From positions 62,001 through 126,000 of the forward strand of contig CAVTTB010000004.1 in assembly GCA_963737555.1 (NCBI GenBank): DNA of 64,000 nt, in the 5' to 3' direction. The stretch comes from JAHJQQ01 sp963737555 (GTDB lineage Bacteria; Pseudomonadota; Gammaproteobacteria; Thiohalobacterales; Thiohalobacteraceae). How positions within the stretch are numbered: position 1 is the first letter of the stretch; each line of letters starts with the position of its first letter. Made by a program: the position numbers and the translations under genes. A model generated the notes under the pieces. That model was not told the origin of the DNA. It made no database searches and saw only the letters and a list, made by a program, of their open reading frames with translations. Positions 40,191-49,557 of this stretch are shown here, one piece after another.

Positions 40191-41222
40191 CTACGGACTC
40201 GGTGAGTCCGATTCTTCGGCACGGCCAGGCCGCGCGGCCCGCGCGCAACAGCGAATCGCGCCAGGCTGAAGCGGTAGAACGTGCCCGACCGGATCGGGGA
40301 TGCCGTCCAGGATCGCGATCGATCTCCTCCGGGTCGTTGTCGTCGATCACCGAGGCGAAGGCGGTCATCAGCCGCGCGCCCTAATCGAGTGACGCCGGCG
40401 CGCGGCGCCGTAGCAGCCGATGCACGGCGCATGCCCGCTGCGGGCAGCGCGCATCGCAGCCGCTGCGGGTGGCCGGGCCGTCGCACAGCATGCCCTTGTT
40501 CCAGCAGGCACAGTCTGTCGGATCGAGCGTCGGCATGGTCTGGATGCGCGTGAACTGCGTTGATGCGTCTTGACGTCGCGCTTGCGCGGGCATTCGTCGC
40601 AGACGGTGGAGTCGCCCGCGCCGATCACCGCGCCCTTGGGCGGCAGCTCGGCCTTGCCCTGCACCACCTGGATCACCAGATCGACGACCGCCGCGATCTG
40701 GTGCGACTCGGGCGGGCAGCCGGGCATGTAGTAATCCACATCGACCACCTGGTCGAGCGTGCTGCAGCACCGGTTAGCAGCGGCGGGATGGTGAGCTCGC
40801 CTTCGGGCACTTGGCACACGAGTCTGCGGGCGAATGCCCTCGGGATTCTCGGTGCTGAGCGTCGCTGTAGGCGGTGTCGAAGATCGCTTCGCAGGCTGGA
40901 CAGATTGGCCAGGCCGGGGATGCAGCCTTCGCTGGCGCAGGAGCCGAAGGCCACCAGGATCTTGGGATTTCCGCCGCAGCAGTTGGGCCATGTGCTCATT
41001 CTCGTCGGTGCGGATGCCGCCGTTGAACAGGCGTGAGCAGGATGCGAGCCGTCCTCCATCGCTTCCACATCTTGTACTTGGCGTCCATCGCCACCGGCCA
41101 GAAGACCACGTCGAAGTTGGCGTCCACATCCAGGATCTTCTCGTGGATGTTCAGGACGGCGATTTCGCAGCCGCCGCAGGAGGCGGCCCAGTACATGGCG
41201 AATTTGGGTTTCGTCGGCTCAT
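40191..41222 (-). CDS. mvhG: [NiFe] hydrogenase small subunit, MvhG type (heavily frameshifted)
   Basis: Electron-transfer subunit with Fe-S clusters. Recoverable pieces in order: FAMYWAASCGGCEIAVLNIH (proximal cluster, no Tat signal), FGSCASEGCIPGLANLSS, VDYYMPGCPPESHQIAAV, VCDECPRKRDVKT, PCIGCYGA, MTAFASVIDDNDPEEIDR and PDPVGTFYRFSLAR, ending PSP before TAG at 40191. Roughly ten single-base indels interrupt them, the densest in the window. Corrected length about 340 residues. The start overlaps the mvhD stop (ATGA) and the stop lies 13 bases before mvhA, right upstream of its ribosome site. Intact cofactor motifs argue against true decay. Confidence 0.85.
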
Positions 41223-41705
41223 GCCGTCACCTCCGTCGATTGCCGGCACGTCCTCAGCGCACGGCGGCCGACTGTCCGTTCGGGACTTGCCGCCAGTTCA
41301 GCGGTCCCAGCGCGCGCACTTCTTCCACCAATCTCGGTGATCTCCTGCGGCCAGCTTCGCGCCCTCGGCGGCGCAGGCCCAGACCAGCTGGACGCGCTCC
41401 GGTTCGACGCCCAGCTGCGCCAGCGTGCGCTTGCAGCAGCGTGATAGCGGCGCAGGGCCTTGTAGTTCTGCTCCAGGTAGTGGCACTCGCCCGGATGGCA
41501 GCCGGCGATCAGCACGCCGTCGGCGCCGCTCGGCGAGGGCCTTGAGCACGAAGGTCGGATCGAGCCGCCCGGAGCACATCAGGCGGATCAGGCGCACGTT
41601 GGGCGGATACTTGATGCGCGCCGTGCCGGCCAGGTCGGCGGCGCGGTAACGAGCACCAGTTGCAGGTGAAGCCGACGATGACGGGTTCGAATTGTCGTCG
41701 GTCAT
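41219..41705 (-). CDS. mvhD: MvhD-type hydrogenase/Hdr linker subunit (frameshifted)
   Basis: Small [2Fe-2S] protein that connects MvhAG hydrogenase to HdrA in methanogens. Pieces: FEPVIVGFTCNWCS, YRAADLAGTARIKYPPNVRL, IRLMCSGRLDPTFVLKAL, LIAGCHPGECHYLEQNYKAL and RTLAQLGVEPERVQLVWA. The conserved cysteines TCNWC, MCSGR and GCHPGEC are family hallmarks. Several indels break the frame; corrected length about 160 residues, normal. It lies between hdrA and mvhG, exactly where the linker is encoded in Hdr-Mvh operons. Its presence is the strongest single argument for a physical Hdr-hydrogenase complex here. Confidence 0.88.
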
Positions 41706-41716
41706 GGCATGCTTCC

Positions 41717-43779
41717 TCATGCCGGTGAGCGCCGCTTCGCGTCACGTGCTCCAAGATCGAGCAGCAGCAGGCCCTCGATCTGGGCCAGGATCTGCTCGTT
41801 GCTGAAGCCGGTGCCGCTGATGGCGCCGGCCGGGCAGGCGGCCACGCAGGTGCCGCAGCCCTGGCACAGCGCCGGGTTGATCTCGGTGACCTGCGGTCCT
41901 CGATGAAGCGGATGGCGTTGAACGGGCACAGGGTGTTGCAGATGCGGCAGCCGGAGCACTGTTCCTCGATCGACGCTGGCGCGCATCGGCTCCAGCGCCA
42001 TCTCGCCCTGCTGGATGCGGCCCAGCACGCGCGCCGCGGCCGCGGCGCCCTGGACGACGCTGGCCGGGATGTCCTTCGGCCCCTGGCGACGCAGCCGGCG
42101 ATGAACACGCCGTCGGTCATGGTGGCGACCGGATCCAGCTTGGGGTGCTTCTCGATGAACCAGCCGTCGGCGCAGCAGGAAATGCCGAACGTCTTGGCCG
42201 ACTTCCTTGGCGTCGGGCGCGGCTCCAGACCGGCGGACAGGATCACCATGTCCACCGGGATGCGCCGCTGCTTGCCGACCAGCGTGTCTTCCACCTGGAC
42301 GATCAGCTTGCCCTCTTCGTCCGGGCAGCGGGCGGCATCGGTCACTTCGGCCACCTTGCCGCGGACGAAGTGCATGCCCTCGTCCAGCACCCGCTGGTAG
42401 AACTCGTCGTAGTCCTTGGCCGGCGTGCGCATGTCGATGTAGAAGTTGTAGACCTCGGCGCCGGTGCGCTCCTTGACCAGGTGCGCGAACTTCAGGCTCT
42501 GCATGCAGCAGATGGCCGAGCAGTAGTTGTTGTAGTTGCGGTCGCGGCTGCCCACGCAGTGGATGATGCCCACCGCCTTGGGCGCGGTCTTGCCGTCGCG
42601 CAGCACGATCTTGCCGCCGGTCGGGCCGGCGGCGTTGCACAGGCGCTCGAATTCCAGGCTGGTGAAGACGTTGGCCAGGCGGCCGTAGCCGTACTGCGGA
42701 ATGCGCCGCGCATCGAACAGGTCGAAGCCGGTGGCGAGGATGATGTTGCCGACCTGCACGGTGACGATCTCATCCTGCTGATCGAAGTCGATGGCTTCGG
42801 TCGGGCAGAACTTCTCGCAGGCCTTGCAGGTGCCCTTGCTGATGAAGTAGGTGCAGGTGTCCGCGTCGATGCACCGGGATACTTCGGCACGGCCTGCGGG
42901 AAGGGCGTGTAGATCGCCTTGCGATAGCCCAGCCCGGCCTCGTAGACTTCGTCGATGCACCTTCTTCGGGCATTTCTCCTCGCAGATGCCGCAGCCGGTG
43001 CAGACGTCTTCGTTGACATAGCGCGGCTTCTTGCGGATGCGTGACGGTGAAGTTGCCGACGAAGCCGTCGACCTTCTCCACTTCGCTCCAGGTGAGCAGG
43101 TCGATGTTGGGATGGCTGCCGACCGCGACCATGCTGGGGCGTGAGGATGCAGGCGGAGCAGTCCAGGGTGGGGAAGGTCTTGTCGAACTGGGCCATGTGG
43201 CCGCCGATCGAGGGCTCGCGTTCGACCAGGTAGACCTGGTGATGCCGCATCGGCGATTTCCAGCGCGGCCTGGATGCCGGCGATGCCGCCGCCGACCACC
43301 AGCGTGGCGGCGTCGATGGGCACGCGGATCGGCTTCCAGCGGACGGTTGTGGCGCACGCGTTCCACCGCGCCGGAGACCACCGCCTTGGCCTTGGCGGTG
43401 GCGGCGACTCTTGTCCGTGTGCACCCAGGCGACCTGCTCGCGGATGGACGCCATCTCGCACAGATAGGGGTTCAGGCCGGCGCGGTCGCAGGCGGTGCGG
43501 AAGGTCTCTTCGTGCAGGTGCGGCGAGCAGGCGGCCACCACCACGCGCGTCAAGCCCATCTTCTTGAATGTCCTTCTCGATCAGCTCCTGGCCGAGGCTG
43601 GAGCACATGAACTTGTAGTCGCGCGCCAGCACCACGCCGCGATCCTTGAGGTCGCTCGGCCGCGAATCGCGCGACCTCCTCCACGTCCACGACGCCGGCG
43701 ATGTTGCTGCCGCAGTGACAGACGTAGACGCCGACGCGTTCTTCGCTGGCATCGGGCTGCGCAGTCTTCTCGGACATGG
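41717..43779 (-). CDS. hdrA: HdrA-like electron-bifurcating flavoprotein (frameshifted)
   Basis: About 687 residues after correction. N-terminal HdrA domain (VGVYVCHCGSNIAGVVDVEE), then AACSPHLHEETFR, the FAD site VVGGGIAGIQAALEIAD, and ferredoxin-type clusters CTGCGICEEKCP and CKACEKFCP. The central IIHCVGSRDRNYNNYCSAIC, ILSAGLEPRPD and TDGVFIAGC follow, with two C-terminal clusters, CSGCRICNTLCP and CQGCGTCVAACP. In methanogens the HdrA FAD splits electron pairs from H2 between ferredoxin and heterodisulfide. About a dozen indels occur, clustered at both ends; 42220-42860 is clean. The start (MSEKTAQPDASEERV) follows GGGAGA, 11 bases after the hdrB stop. Confidence 0.9.
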
Positions 43780-43790
43780 CGATCTCCCTC

Positions 43791-44773
43791 AGTCCATACG
43801 CGGCATGGGCAGGCCGTCTTCCGCGCGCGGGCGCCGCTTCGGCCGTAGCTTCTGCTACTTCGGGCGCTTGGCCGTGGATGTTCGTCAGCGCCGTCCGCCG
43901 CCGCCGACGAATTCCTTGCCGATGCCCAGTTCCTCCGGCGATCTTGCCGAAGGCCAGCCCCATGAACTGCGTGAAGTACAGCACCGGGACGTGATAATCG
44001 GTCTTGAAATGCTTGTTCATCTCCACTTGGTAGGCATCCAGGTTGAGCTGACACATGGGGCATAAGGTTGCGATCAGATGCGCGCCGGCTTCCTGCGCGC
44101 CGTGGATCAGGCGCCGGATCAGACCGTAGGCGACCTCGGGGCCGATCACCGACATGTGACCGCCGCAGCATTGCGTCTTGAGCGGATAGTCGACCACTTC
44201 AGCACCCAGGGCCTGCAACAGCCGATCCATCGCGGTGGGATGTTCGCGGTCGTCCCAGCGTGAATCCGGATCCGGGCGCACCACCATGCAGCCGTAATAA
44301 GGCGCGACCTTCAAACCGTACAGCGGCTTCACCACCTTGGCGCGGACCGCTTCGTAGCCGACATCGTTGCACACCACATCGAGCAAGTGCCGCACCTTCA
44401 GACTGCCCGGCCGGTATTCCAGCCCGCCGGCATCGAGCGCGGCGTTGACGCTGGCCTTCAAGCGCGGATCTTCGCGCATCTGCTGATCGGTCTTGGCCAG
44501 GTTGAGATAGCAGGCGCTGCACGCGGCGGTGAGTGTCGGCGTGCCCTGCCCGTCCTCCGCCTGCATCTGTCGGCTGGCCAGCGCGAGGTTGCGACCGACC
44601 AGCGCGTGCGCGGGGACGCGGTGCACGGACATGTATTCGGTGGCGCCGCAGCAGTTCCAGTCCTGGACCTCTTCCAGTTCCAGATCGATGTCGGCGCGGA
44701 TGGCCTGCAGCGAATCGAGATAGGGACGTGCCGTGTGCTGCATGGAACAGCCTGGATAGAAGAGCATCTTCAT
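43791..44773 (-). CDS. hdrB: HdrB-like heterodisulfide reductase subunit (frameshifted near the end)
   Basis: About 327 residues with two CCG domains: YPGCSMQHTA with EVQDWNCCGATEYM, and YYGCMVVRPD with LKTQCCGGHMSVIG and TLCPMCQLNLDAYQ. These cysteines hold the two noncubane [4Fe-4S] clusters where methanogen HdrB reduces CoM-S-S-CoB. A gammaproteobacterium lacks those coenzymes, so another disulfide or sulfur carrier is expected. The frame is clean to about 43945, then shifts occur in the tail before EDGLPMPRMD and TGA. A variable Ala/Pro-rich tail of about 50 residues follows the last CCG domain. The start overlaps the hdrC stop (ATGA). Confidence 0.92.
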
Positions 44774-45362
44774 GGCGTTTCCTCCAGGGCCTTGGCCCGT
44801 TCGAGGATGCGCGTGAGCTGCGGCATGTCCTGGATGCGTTCGGGGGTGAGTCCCATGCGGCCGCGTTTCAACATGCCCATGCCCATGGGCGCCATGGCGG
44901 GCAGGCTCAGCGGATGGTGGCGCAGGTTGAAGCGGGTGGCGAGGCCGAGCTCGATAGCTGCGCCCGTAGCGTTCGACGTAATCGACAAAGGTTTCGGAGA
45001 ACCCCGGAAGCGAAGCATCGCGATACAGGCCCGCGGCGATGGCCATGCATTTGAGGGTGTACATGACATCGGTGATGTGGATCTGCTGCGGGCAGCGCGC
45101 CGTGCAGTAATAGCAGGACACGCAGAACCAGGGGGTGTTACTGCGCAAGACTTCGTCGCGCATGCCGGCGCGGATCATGGCGAACAGCCGGCGCGGGGTG
45201 TGCTCCATCTCCGCCGCCGAGGGGCAGGAGCCGCCGCAGCTGCCGCATTGGATACACATGTTGAGACGCGTTCATGCCCGGCGTGGCGGCCATGACTCGC
45301 CCAGAAAGCCGGAGTTCACCGCGCGGCGGCGTGGCTGAACTGGCTGAGGTGACGACGCTCAT
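44770..45362 (-). CDS. hdrC: HdrC-like ferredoxin subunit (frameshifted)
   Basis: About 197 residues carrying two [4Fe-4S] clusters: MCIQCGSCGGSCPSAAEMEH and FCVSCYYCTARCPQQ, followed by the helical ITDVMYTLKCMAIAAGLY segment. HdrC relays electrons from HdrA to HdrB. The start MSVVTSASSATPPRGELRL follows an AGGAG site. Shifts lie near 45290 and 45265 (before the first cluster) and near 44958; the C-terminus ends MPQLTRILERAKALEETP. First gene of the operon hdrC-hdrB-hdrA-mvhD-mvhG-mvhA-protease. Confidence 0.9.
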
Positions 45363-45476
45363 GTGCGATCTCCTCTCGGCTCTTGAATGAGTCCCCAGAC
45401 ATCCCCGCGGGAAACTCCACTGCGCCCCGGATACACAGTCCACGGGTCGGTCGATGCTTTAGAGGATACCCATTTG

Positions 45477-45504
45477 CTTATATCGAATCTATGACGGTAA
45501 TCAA
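45477..45504 (-). promoter_or_regulatory. Candidate sigma-70 promoter of the hdr-mvh operon
   Basis: On the minus strand TTGATT (45504-45499) and TATAAG (45482-45477) are spaced 16 bases apart, about 115 bases before the hdrC ATG. This would leave a long leader. In the rest of the gap 45363-45714, between the divergent hdrC and membrane-protein genes, I see no gene and no clear FNR or sigma-54 site. Confidence 0.45.
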
Positions 45505-45714
45505 TTAGAAGCCAGTTAGTCACCGGCCGATTGCACTAGAGCATGCAAATTAATATCGCGCCTGATGTAGTTGATATACAGCCACATCCAGCACTGGCAA
45601 CCACATCCCGGGTTCTGTTAGGGTGACCCAGCGAATTAGAAAACCGGCGGTGGATGGTTACTCATCACCGCGCGACATTATATTGAAGTTCAACCGGTCA
45701 ACACGAGGTGTCTC

Positions 45715-46221
45715 ATGAAAACACTCGCACACAACGAAACAGATGGCAGCTTGCCAGTGATACTGCTTGCCGGACTTTGCGGTGGCTTGGCGGAAGTGGT
45801 CTGGGTACAGGTTTATGCCGCGCTTACCGCACACAGCAGCGTGGAAGTCGCGCGCCAAGTGACCGCCAGCCTGCTACCGAGCATGGCTGACGCGGCGTTC
45901 GCGCCCGTTCTCGGCATAGCCATTCATTTCGCGCTGTCCCTGCTGGTCGCGCTGGCTTATGCAGCGCTGATATGGACGCCCTTCATGCGGCGCCGCGGCC
46001 CGGCTGCATCCGTAGCGGTCGCGGCGGGTGTGCTGGCATCGATATGGATGGTGAATTTCCTGGTGGTACTCCCGATTGTGAACGCCGCATTCGTCACCTT
46101 GCTGCCCTACTCCGTGTCGCTGGGATCAAAGCTCCTGTTTGGTCTGGCGATGGCTGGCGTTCTCTACACTGCGCAGCGCACGGTACAGGCTGGTAACGTC
46201 GCTCTCCATCGCTCTGAATAA
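45715..46221 (+). CDS. Hypothetical four-helix membrane protein
   Basis: 168 residues with about four hydrophobic segments: LPVILLAGLCGGLAEVVWV, FAPVLGIAIHFALSLLVAL, SVAVAAGVLASIWMVNFLVV and LLFGLAMAGVLYT. I do not recognise a named family; small membrane proteins of this layout are often annotated only as hypothetical. A GAGGTG ribosome site precedes the ATG. It is divergent from the hdr operon and lies upstream of the SulP transporter. Its Glu in the first helix (GLAEVVW) and His in the second (AIHFAL) are the only polar residues buried in helices. Confidence 0.75.
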   Translation: MKTLAHNETDGSLPVILLAGLCGGLAEVVWVQVYAALTAHSSVEVARQVTASLLPSMADAAFAPVLGIAIHFALSLLVALAYAALIWTPFMRRRGPAASVAVAAGVLASIWMVNFLVVLPIVNAAFVTLLPYSVSLGSKLLFGLAMAGVLYTAQRTVQAGNVALHRSE

Positions 46222-46231
46222 CGTGCGCAGG

Positions 46232-46237
46232 TATAAT
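46232..46237 (+). promoter_or_regulatory. -10 box upstream of sulP
   Basis: A perfect TATAAT just after the preceding gene, 120 bases before the chosen sulP start. No matching -35 is clear. Confidence 0.35.
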
Positions 46238-46356
46238 TCCTACTCAACGAAGGGGAGACACATTCACCGTTAGGGACGAAAGTCTGAATCCGATAATCGC
46301 CTGACAACATGACCTCCTCGATTTCTAGCGTACCCGCGGCATATAAAAGGCTCGCC

Positions 46357-48144
46357 ATGAACACTCTCCCCCGCAATCACTGGTTGTTCACCGCACTACC
46401 TTTCTTGCGCTGGTGGCCAAAGGTGAACCGCCACACCCTGCGCGCCGACAGCATGGCCGCACTCACCGGCGCCATGATCGTGCTGCCGCAAGGCGTCGCC
46501 TTCGCGACCATCGCCGGGTTGCCGCCGGAATACGGTTTGTACGCAGCCATGGTGCCCGCGATTATCGCCGCGCTGTTCGGTTCCAGCTGGCATCTGGTAT
46601 CCGGCCCCACGACCGCGATTTCGATCGCGTTGTTTGCGTCCCTCAATCACCTGGCCGAACCGGGCAGCGCCGAATTTATCCAGCTGGCATTGACGCTCAC
46701 CTTTCTCACCGGATTATTTCAGCTGATTCTCGGACTGGCGCGGATGGGCGTGCTGGTGAATTTTATTTCGCATACCGTGGTCATCGGCTTCACGGCCGGT
46801 GCGGCGGTACTGATTGCCGGCAGCCAGATCAAAAACTTCTTCGGACTGGAGATGGCGCGAGGAATTCCGTTCTATGAAGTGCTGCATCAACTGTATTTGC
46901 AGTTTGACAAGATAAATTTGTGGGTAACGTTCATCGGCGCATTCACCTTGCTCATCGGCATATTGGCAAAGCGTTATTTGCAAAAACTGCCTTACATGAT
47001 TGTCGCCATGGCCGTTTCCAGCGTTGTCGCATTGCTACTCAACAACAAGTTTGGCGTGGATGTCACCCATATCAAGACCGTTGGCGCGCTACCGGCTTCA
47101 TTGCCACCGCTTTCACTACCCGACTTTTCACACAAGGCCATTGCATCGACAGTGTTCCCCGCACTGGTTATCACCATGCTGGCGCTCACTGAGGCCGTTT
47201 CCATAAGTCGCTCCATCGCCATCAAATCCGAGCAACGCATCGACAGCAACCAGGAGTTCATCGGCCAGGGCTTGTCGAATGTCGTCGGCAGTTTCTTTTC
47301 CGGTTTTGCATCCAGCGGCTCATTCAATCGCAGCGGCGTTAATTTCGCTGCGGGCGCGAAAACACCCCTGGCCTCGGTGTTCGCATCTATTTTCCTGGCA
47401 ATAATTGTGTTGCTGGTGGCTCCCCTGGCTTCGTATCTGCCCACTGCCGCCATGGCCGGCATTCTGTTTTTGGTGGCCTGGGGATTGATTGATTTCCATC
47501 ACATCACATCCATCAGCCGCACCAGCCGCGGCGAAACTACCGTGTTGTGGGTGACTTTGATCGGCACCATCATTAATCTGGAAAAAGGCATTTTTGTCGG
47601 CATAATTCTCTCGCTGATCATGTACCTGTATCGCACGTCACGCCCCGCTATTCACGCCGTCGTACCCGCCGGCCAGAAAGGCAGCATTGTGTTTGAGGAG
47701 GCCAAAGGTCATGACGAGTGCCCGCAACTCTGTATGATCCGCATCAACGGCTCCATCTTCTTCGGCGCGGTCGATCACATCCAGGCCAACCTCCTGCGCA
47801 TAGATGAAAAGAATCCGCTAAAAAAATCCGTTCTCATCACCGGACGCGGCATCAACTTTGTGGACGTGGCCGGCGCTGAAATGCTGGCGCAGGAAGCCAA
47901 GCGACGTAAGAAACTCGGGGGCGGGCTTTATTTCTGGCGCTTAAAAGAGTCGGTGTATAGATTTTTGCACAAGGGCGATTATTTAAAGGACATAGGCGAA
48001 GGCGCCTTCTTCCCTGCCATGTCGAATATCACCCATGGCATTTATCACACACTCGATCCGGAAGTGTGCAAAACCTGCACAACCAAAATTTTCCCCGAAT
48101 GCCGTGGCCCGGTCTTGCCGGATGGCGAGCCCTGGCCGAAGTAG
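46357..48144 (+). CDS. SulP-family anion transporter with STAS domain
   Basis: About 595 residues. The membrane domain begins ADSMAALTGAMIVLPQGVAF, with ATIAGLPPEYGLYAAMVPAI and SGPTTAISIALFASL. A C-terminal STAS domain follows (LCMIRINGSIFFGAVDHIQ, FVDVAGAEMLAQEAKRR). The extreme C-terminus adds a cysteine motif, CKTCTTKIFPEC, not typical of SulP. Family members carry sulfate, bicarbonate or other anions with protons or sodium; the substrate is not readable here. The frame opens at 46309, but MNTLPRNHWLF at 46357 is a better start. Confidence 0.92.
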   Translation: MNTLPRNHWLFTALPFLRWWPKVNRHTLRADSMAALTGAMIVLPQGVAFATIAGLPPEYGLYAAMVPAIIAALFGSSWHLVSGPTTAISIALFASLNHLAEPGSAEFIQLALTLTFLTGLFQLILGLARMGVLVNFISHTVVIGFTAGAAVLIAGSQIKNFFGLEMARGIPFYEVLHQLYLQFDKINLWVTFIGAFTLLIGILAKRYLQKLPYMIVAMAVSSVVALLLNNKFGVDVTHIKTVGALPASLPPLSLPDFSHKAIASTVFPALVITMLALTEAVSISRSIAIKSEQRIDSNQEFIGQGLSNVVGSFFSGFASSGSFNRSGVNFAAGAKTPLASVFASIFLAIIVLLVAPLASYLPTAAMAGILFLVAWGLIDFHHITSISRTSRGETTVLWVTLIGTIINLEKGIFVGIILSLIMYLYRTSRPAIHAVVPAGQKGSIVFEEAKGHDECPQLCMIRINGSIFFGAVDHIQANLLRIDEKNPLKKSVLITGRGINFVDVAGAEMLAQEAKRRKKLGGGLYFWRLKESVYRFLHKGDYLKDIGEGAFFPAMSNITHGIYHTLDPEVCKTCTTKIFPECRGPVLPDGEPWPK

Positions 48145-48197
48145 AGGCGGAATCACTGCTGTCCGACGAACCTTGTGCGAATCGTCAGCGAACGCTG

Positions 48198-48863
48198 TTA
48201 TTTTCCGTTGATGTATAAATTGTCATCGAAACTGCATACCCAATCGGGGCGCAATGCGACCAGCAGCGTCATGACCATACCGTTCATCACCGCCTCGGAA
48301 AAAAACATCAACGGGGTGAATGCCAAATATTGATAGCCCAGCCAGTCCAGACTGTGGGCGCCGGTCACCCACAGCAGCCCGGCCCCCGTGAATCCGGTTG
48401 CCACGATGGAAACACCGGCGGCGAGGAAGGCGTTGATATAGACGTAGATGAAAAAGTTATGCGGCAAGCGGCGCTGGGCCCAGTGCAGCAGGCATGAACT
48501 CACCAGGATGGGTATGCAACCCATGGTCAGATAATTCACCGCGTAGGTCACCCAACTGCCCTGGCCGTTGAGGGTCGAGCCGACCAGGATCAACGCCACA
48601 CCGACGCTGGCGAACTGCCAGCCGAACATCAAGGTCAGCGCGGTGACTCCGAGTAGATGGAAATGCAGCGTCGGCGAGACAGACGCATGTATGCTCCAGA
48701 GCAGCAAGACCGCAACGCAGGCGCCAAAGAAGACGTGCGTGAACATATTGTCACGCAAATGTTGTCGTGGAAGGTACCAGAGTGCCGCGACCAGCCACGT
48801 CAGCGCCAGCGGCACAGCCAGCACGTGTAGAAATCCCGGGAACACCTGTTCAGGAAAATCCAT
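48198..48863 (-). CDS. CbiM-type energy-coupling factor transporter permease
   Basis: About 221 residues, polytopic. The start MDFPEQVFPGFLHVLAVPLAL and the metal-region motif LHFHLLGVTALTLMFGWQFA are typical of the CbiM/NikM substrate-binding component of cobalt or nickel ECF transporters. The end reads AVMNGMVMTLLVALRPDWVCSFDD, another family landmark. CbiN, CbiQ and CbiO partners are not adjacent; many gammaproteobacteria carry such a solitary CbiM-like gene. Its place next to the [NiFe] hydrogenase suggests nickel supply, but cobalt is possible. An in-frame start 4 codons earlier exists. Confidence 0.82.
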   Translation of the reverse strand: MDFPEQVFPGFLHVLAVPLALTWLVAALWYLPRQHLRDNMFTHVFFGACVAVLLLWSIHASVSPTLHFHLLGVTALTLMFGWQFASVGVALILVGSTLNGQGSWVTYAVNYLTMGCIPILVSSCLLHWAQRRLPHNFFIYVYINAFLAAGVSIVATGFTGAGLLWVTGAHSLDWLGYQYLAFTPLMFFSEAVMNGMVMTLLVALRPDWVCSFDDNLYINGK

Positions 48864-48969
48864 GCCAAGCTCCAATCGAACAGCAGCGGATTAAGTAAGT
48901 ATATCGCGCAGTAAGCGCGTCAACGCTATCTGCCGGCGGCGATGCTAAGCTGATACTCAGGAGTTGACT

Positions 48970-49512
48970 ATGAACAGGTATTTCAGCGTGCTTATCCTTT
49001 TATTCGGCTTGGCCGCCCAGCCGGATGTCGCCGCCGTAACCCTCTATACCTGGGTCGATGCGCAGGGGACGCGACACTACAGCCAATACCCGCCAAGCGA
49101 TGGCGAGCAAGCCATTGATACCCTGGAACTTGAAGTACCCAGCTTAACGCCCGAAGTCTCGGCATCGGCGCCCTCTCCCGAAAACCGTATACAAACGATC
49201 CTCGATGTGGCGCGCGATCTGGAAGACTCACGTCTGCAACGGGAACAACAACGTGCTGATCAAGCTGCCGCGAATGCTGCTGCCAGGATGGCCACACCAT
49301 CCACGCCACAAAACTACGACCCTGAACCCGACGTGATATTTCTGCCTTACACCTACGGCAGACCATACCCGCCGCACGCCTATCCACCGGGTCGGCATCC
49401 GCCGTGGAAAAATATGCACCCAAAGCCTGGAGACCCCGGCCAGAGAGAAGCTCGTCCTCCGAAATCGCGCATCATCATGCCGTCTGCAGAAAAGCATCCC
49501 CCAGCCCCTTAA
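48970..49512 (+). CDS. DUF4124-domain exported protein
   Basis: About 180 residues: signal peptide (MNRYFSVLILLFGLAAQ ... VAAV), then a short DUF4124 domain (TLYTWVDAQGTRHYSQYPP). A charged coiled stretch (LEDSRLQREQQRADQ) and a Pro/His/Tyr-rich tail (YPPHAYPPGRHPPW) complete it. AGGAG lies 7 bases before the ATG, deciding the start over an upstream TTG. DUF4124 proteins are periplasmic or surface-associated in gammaproteobacteria and functionally unassigned. Confidence 0.85.
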   Translation: MNRYFSVLILLFGLAAQPDVAAVTLYTWVDAQGTRHYSQYPPSDGEQAIDTLELEVPSLTPEVSASAPSPENRIQTILDVARDLEDSRLQREQQRADQAAANAAARMATPSTPQNYDPEPDVIFLPYTYGRPYPPHAYPPGRHPPWKNMHPKPGDPGQREARPPKSRIIMPSAEKHPPAP

Positions 49513-49557
49513 GGGAGAATGATCTCGGCATGTCACGTGACTGGATCGCGTATCCGC

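Noticed and set aside
41219..43779. In-frame TGA codons as selenocysteine in the Hdr/Mvh proteins
   Set aside because: The apparent TGA stops arise from indels; no SECIS-like context was seen and the expected cysteines appear as cysteine codons in the corrected frame.
38699..45362. Treating the hydrogenase/Hdr genes as true pseudogenes
   Set aside because: All metal and flavin motifs, ribosome sites and stop-start overlaps are preserved, and similar shifts hit essential gyrA and serC, so sequence error is the better explanation.
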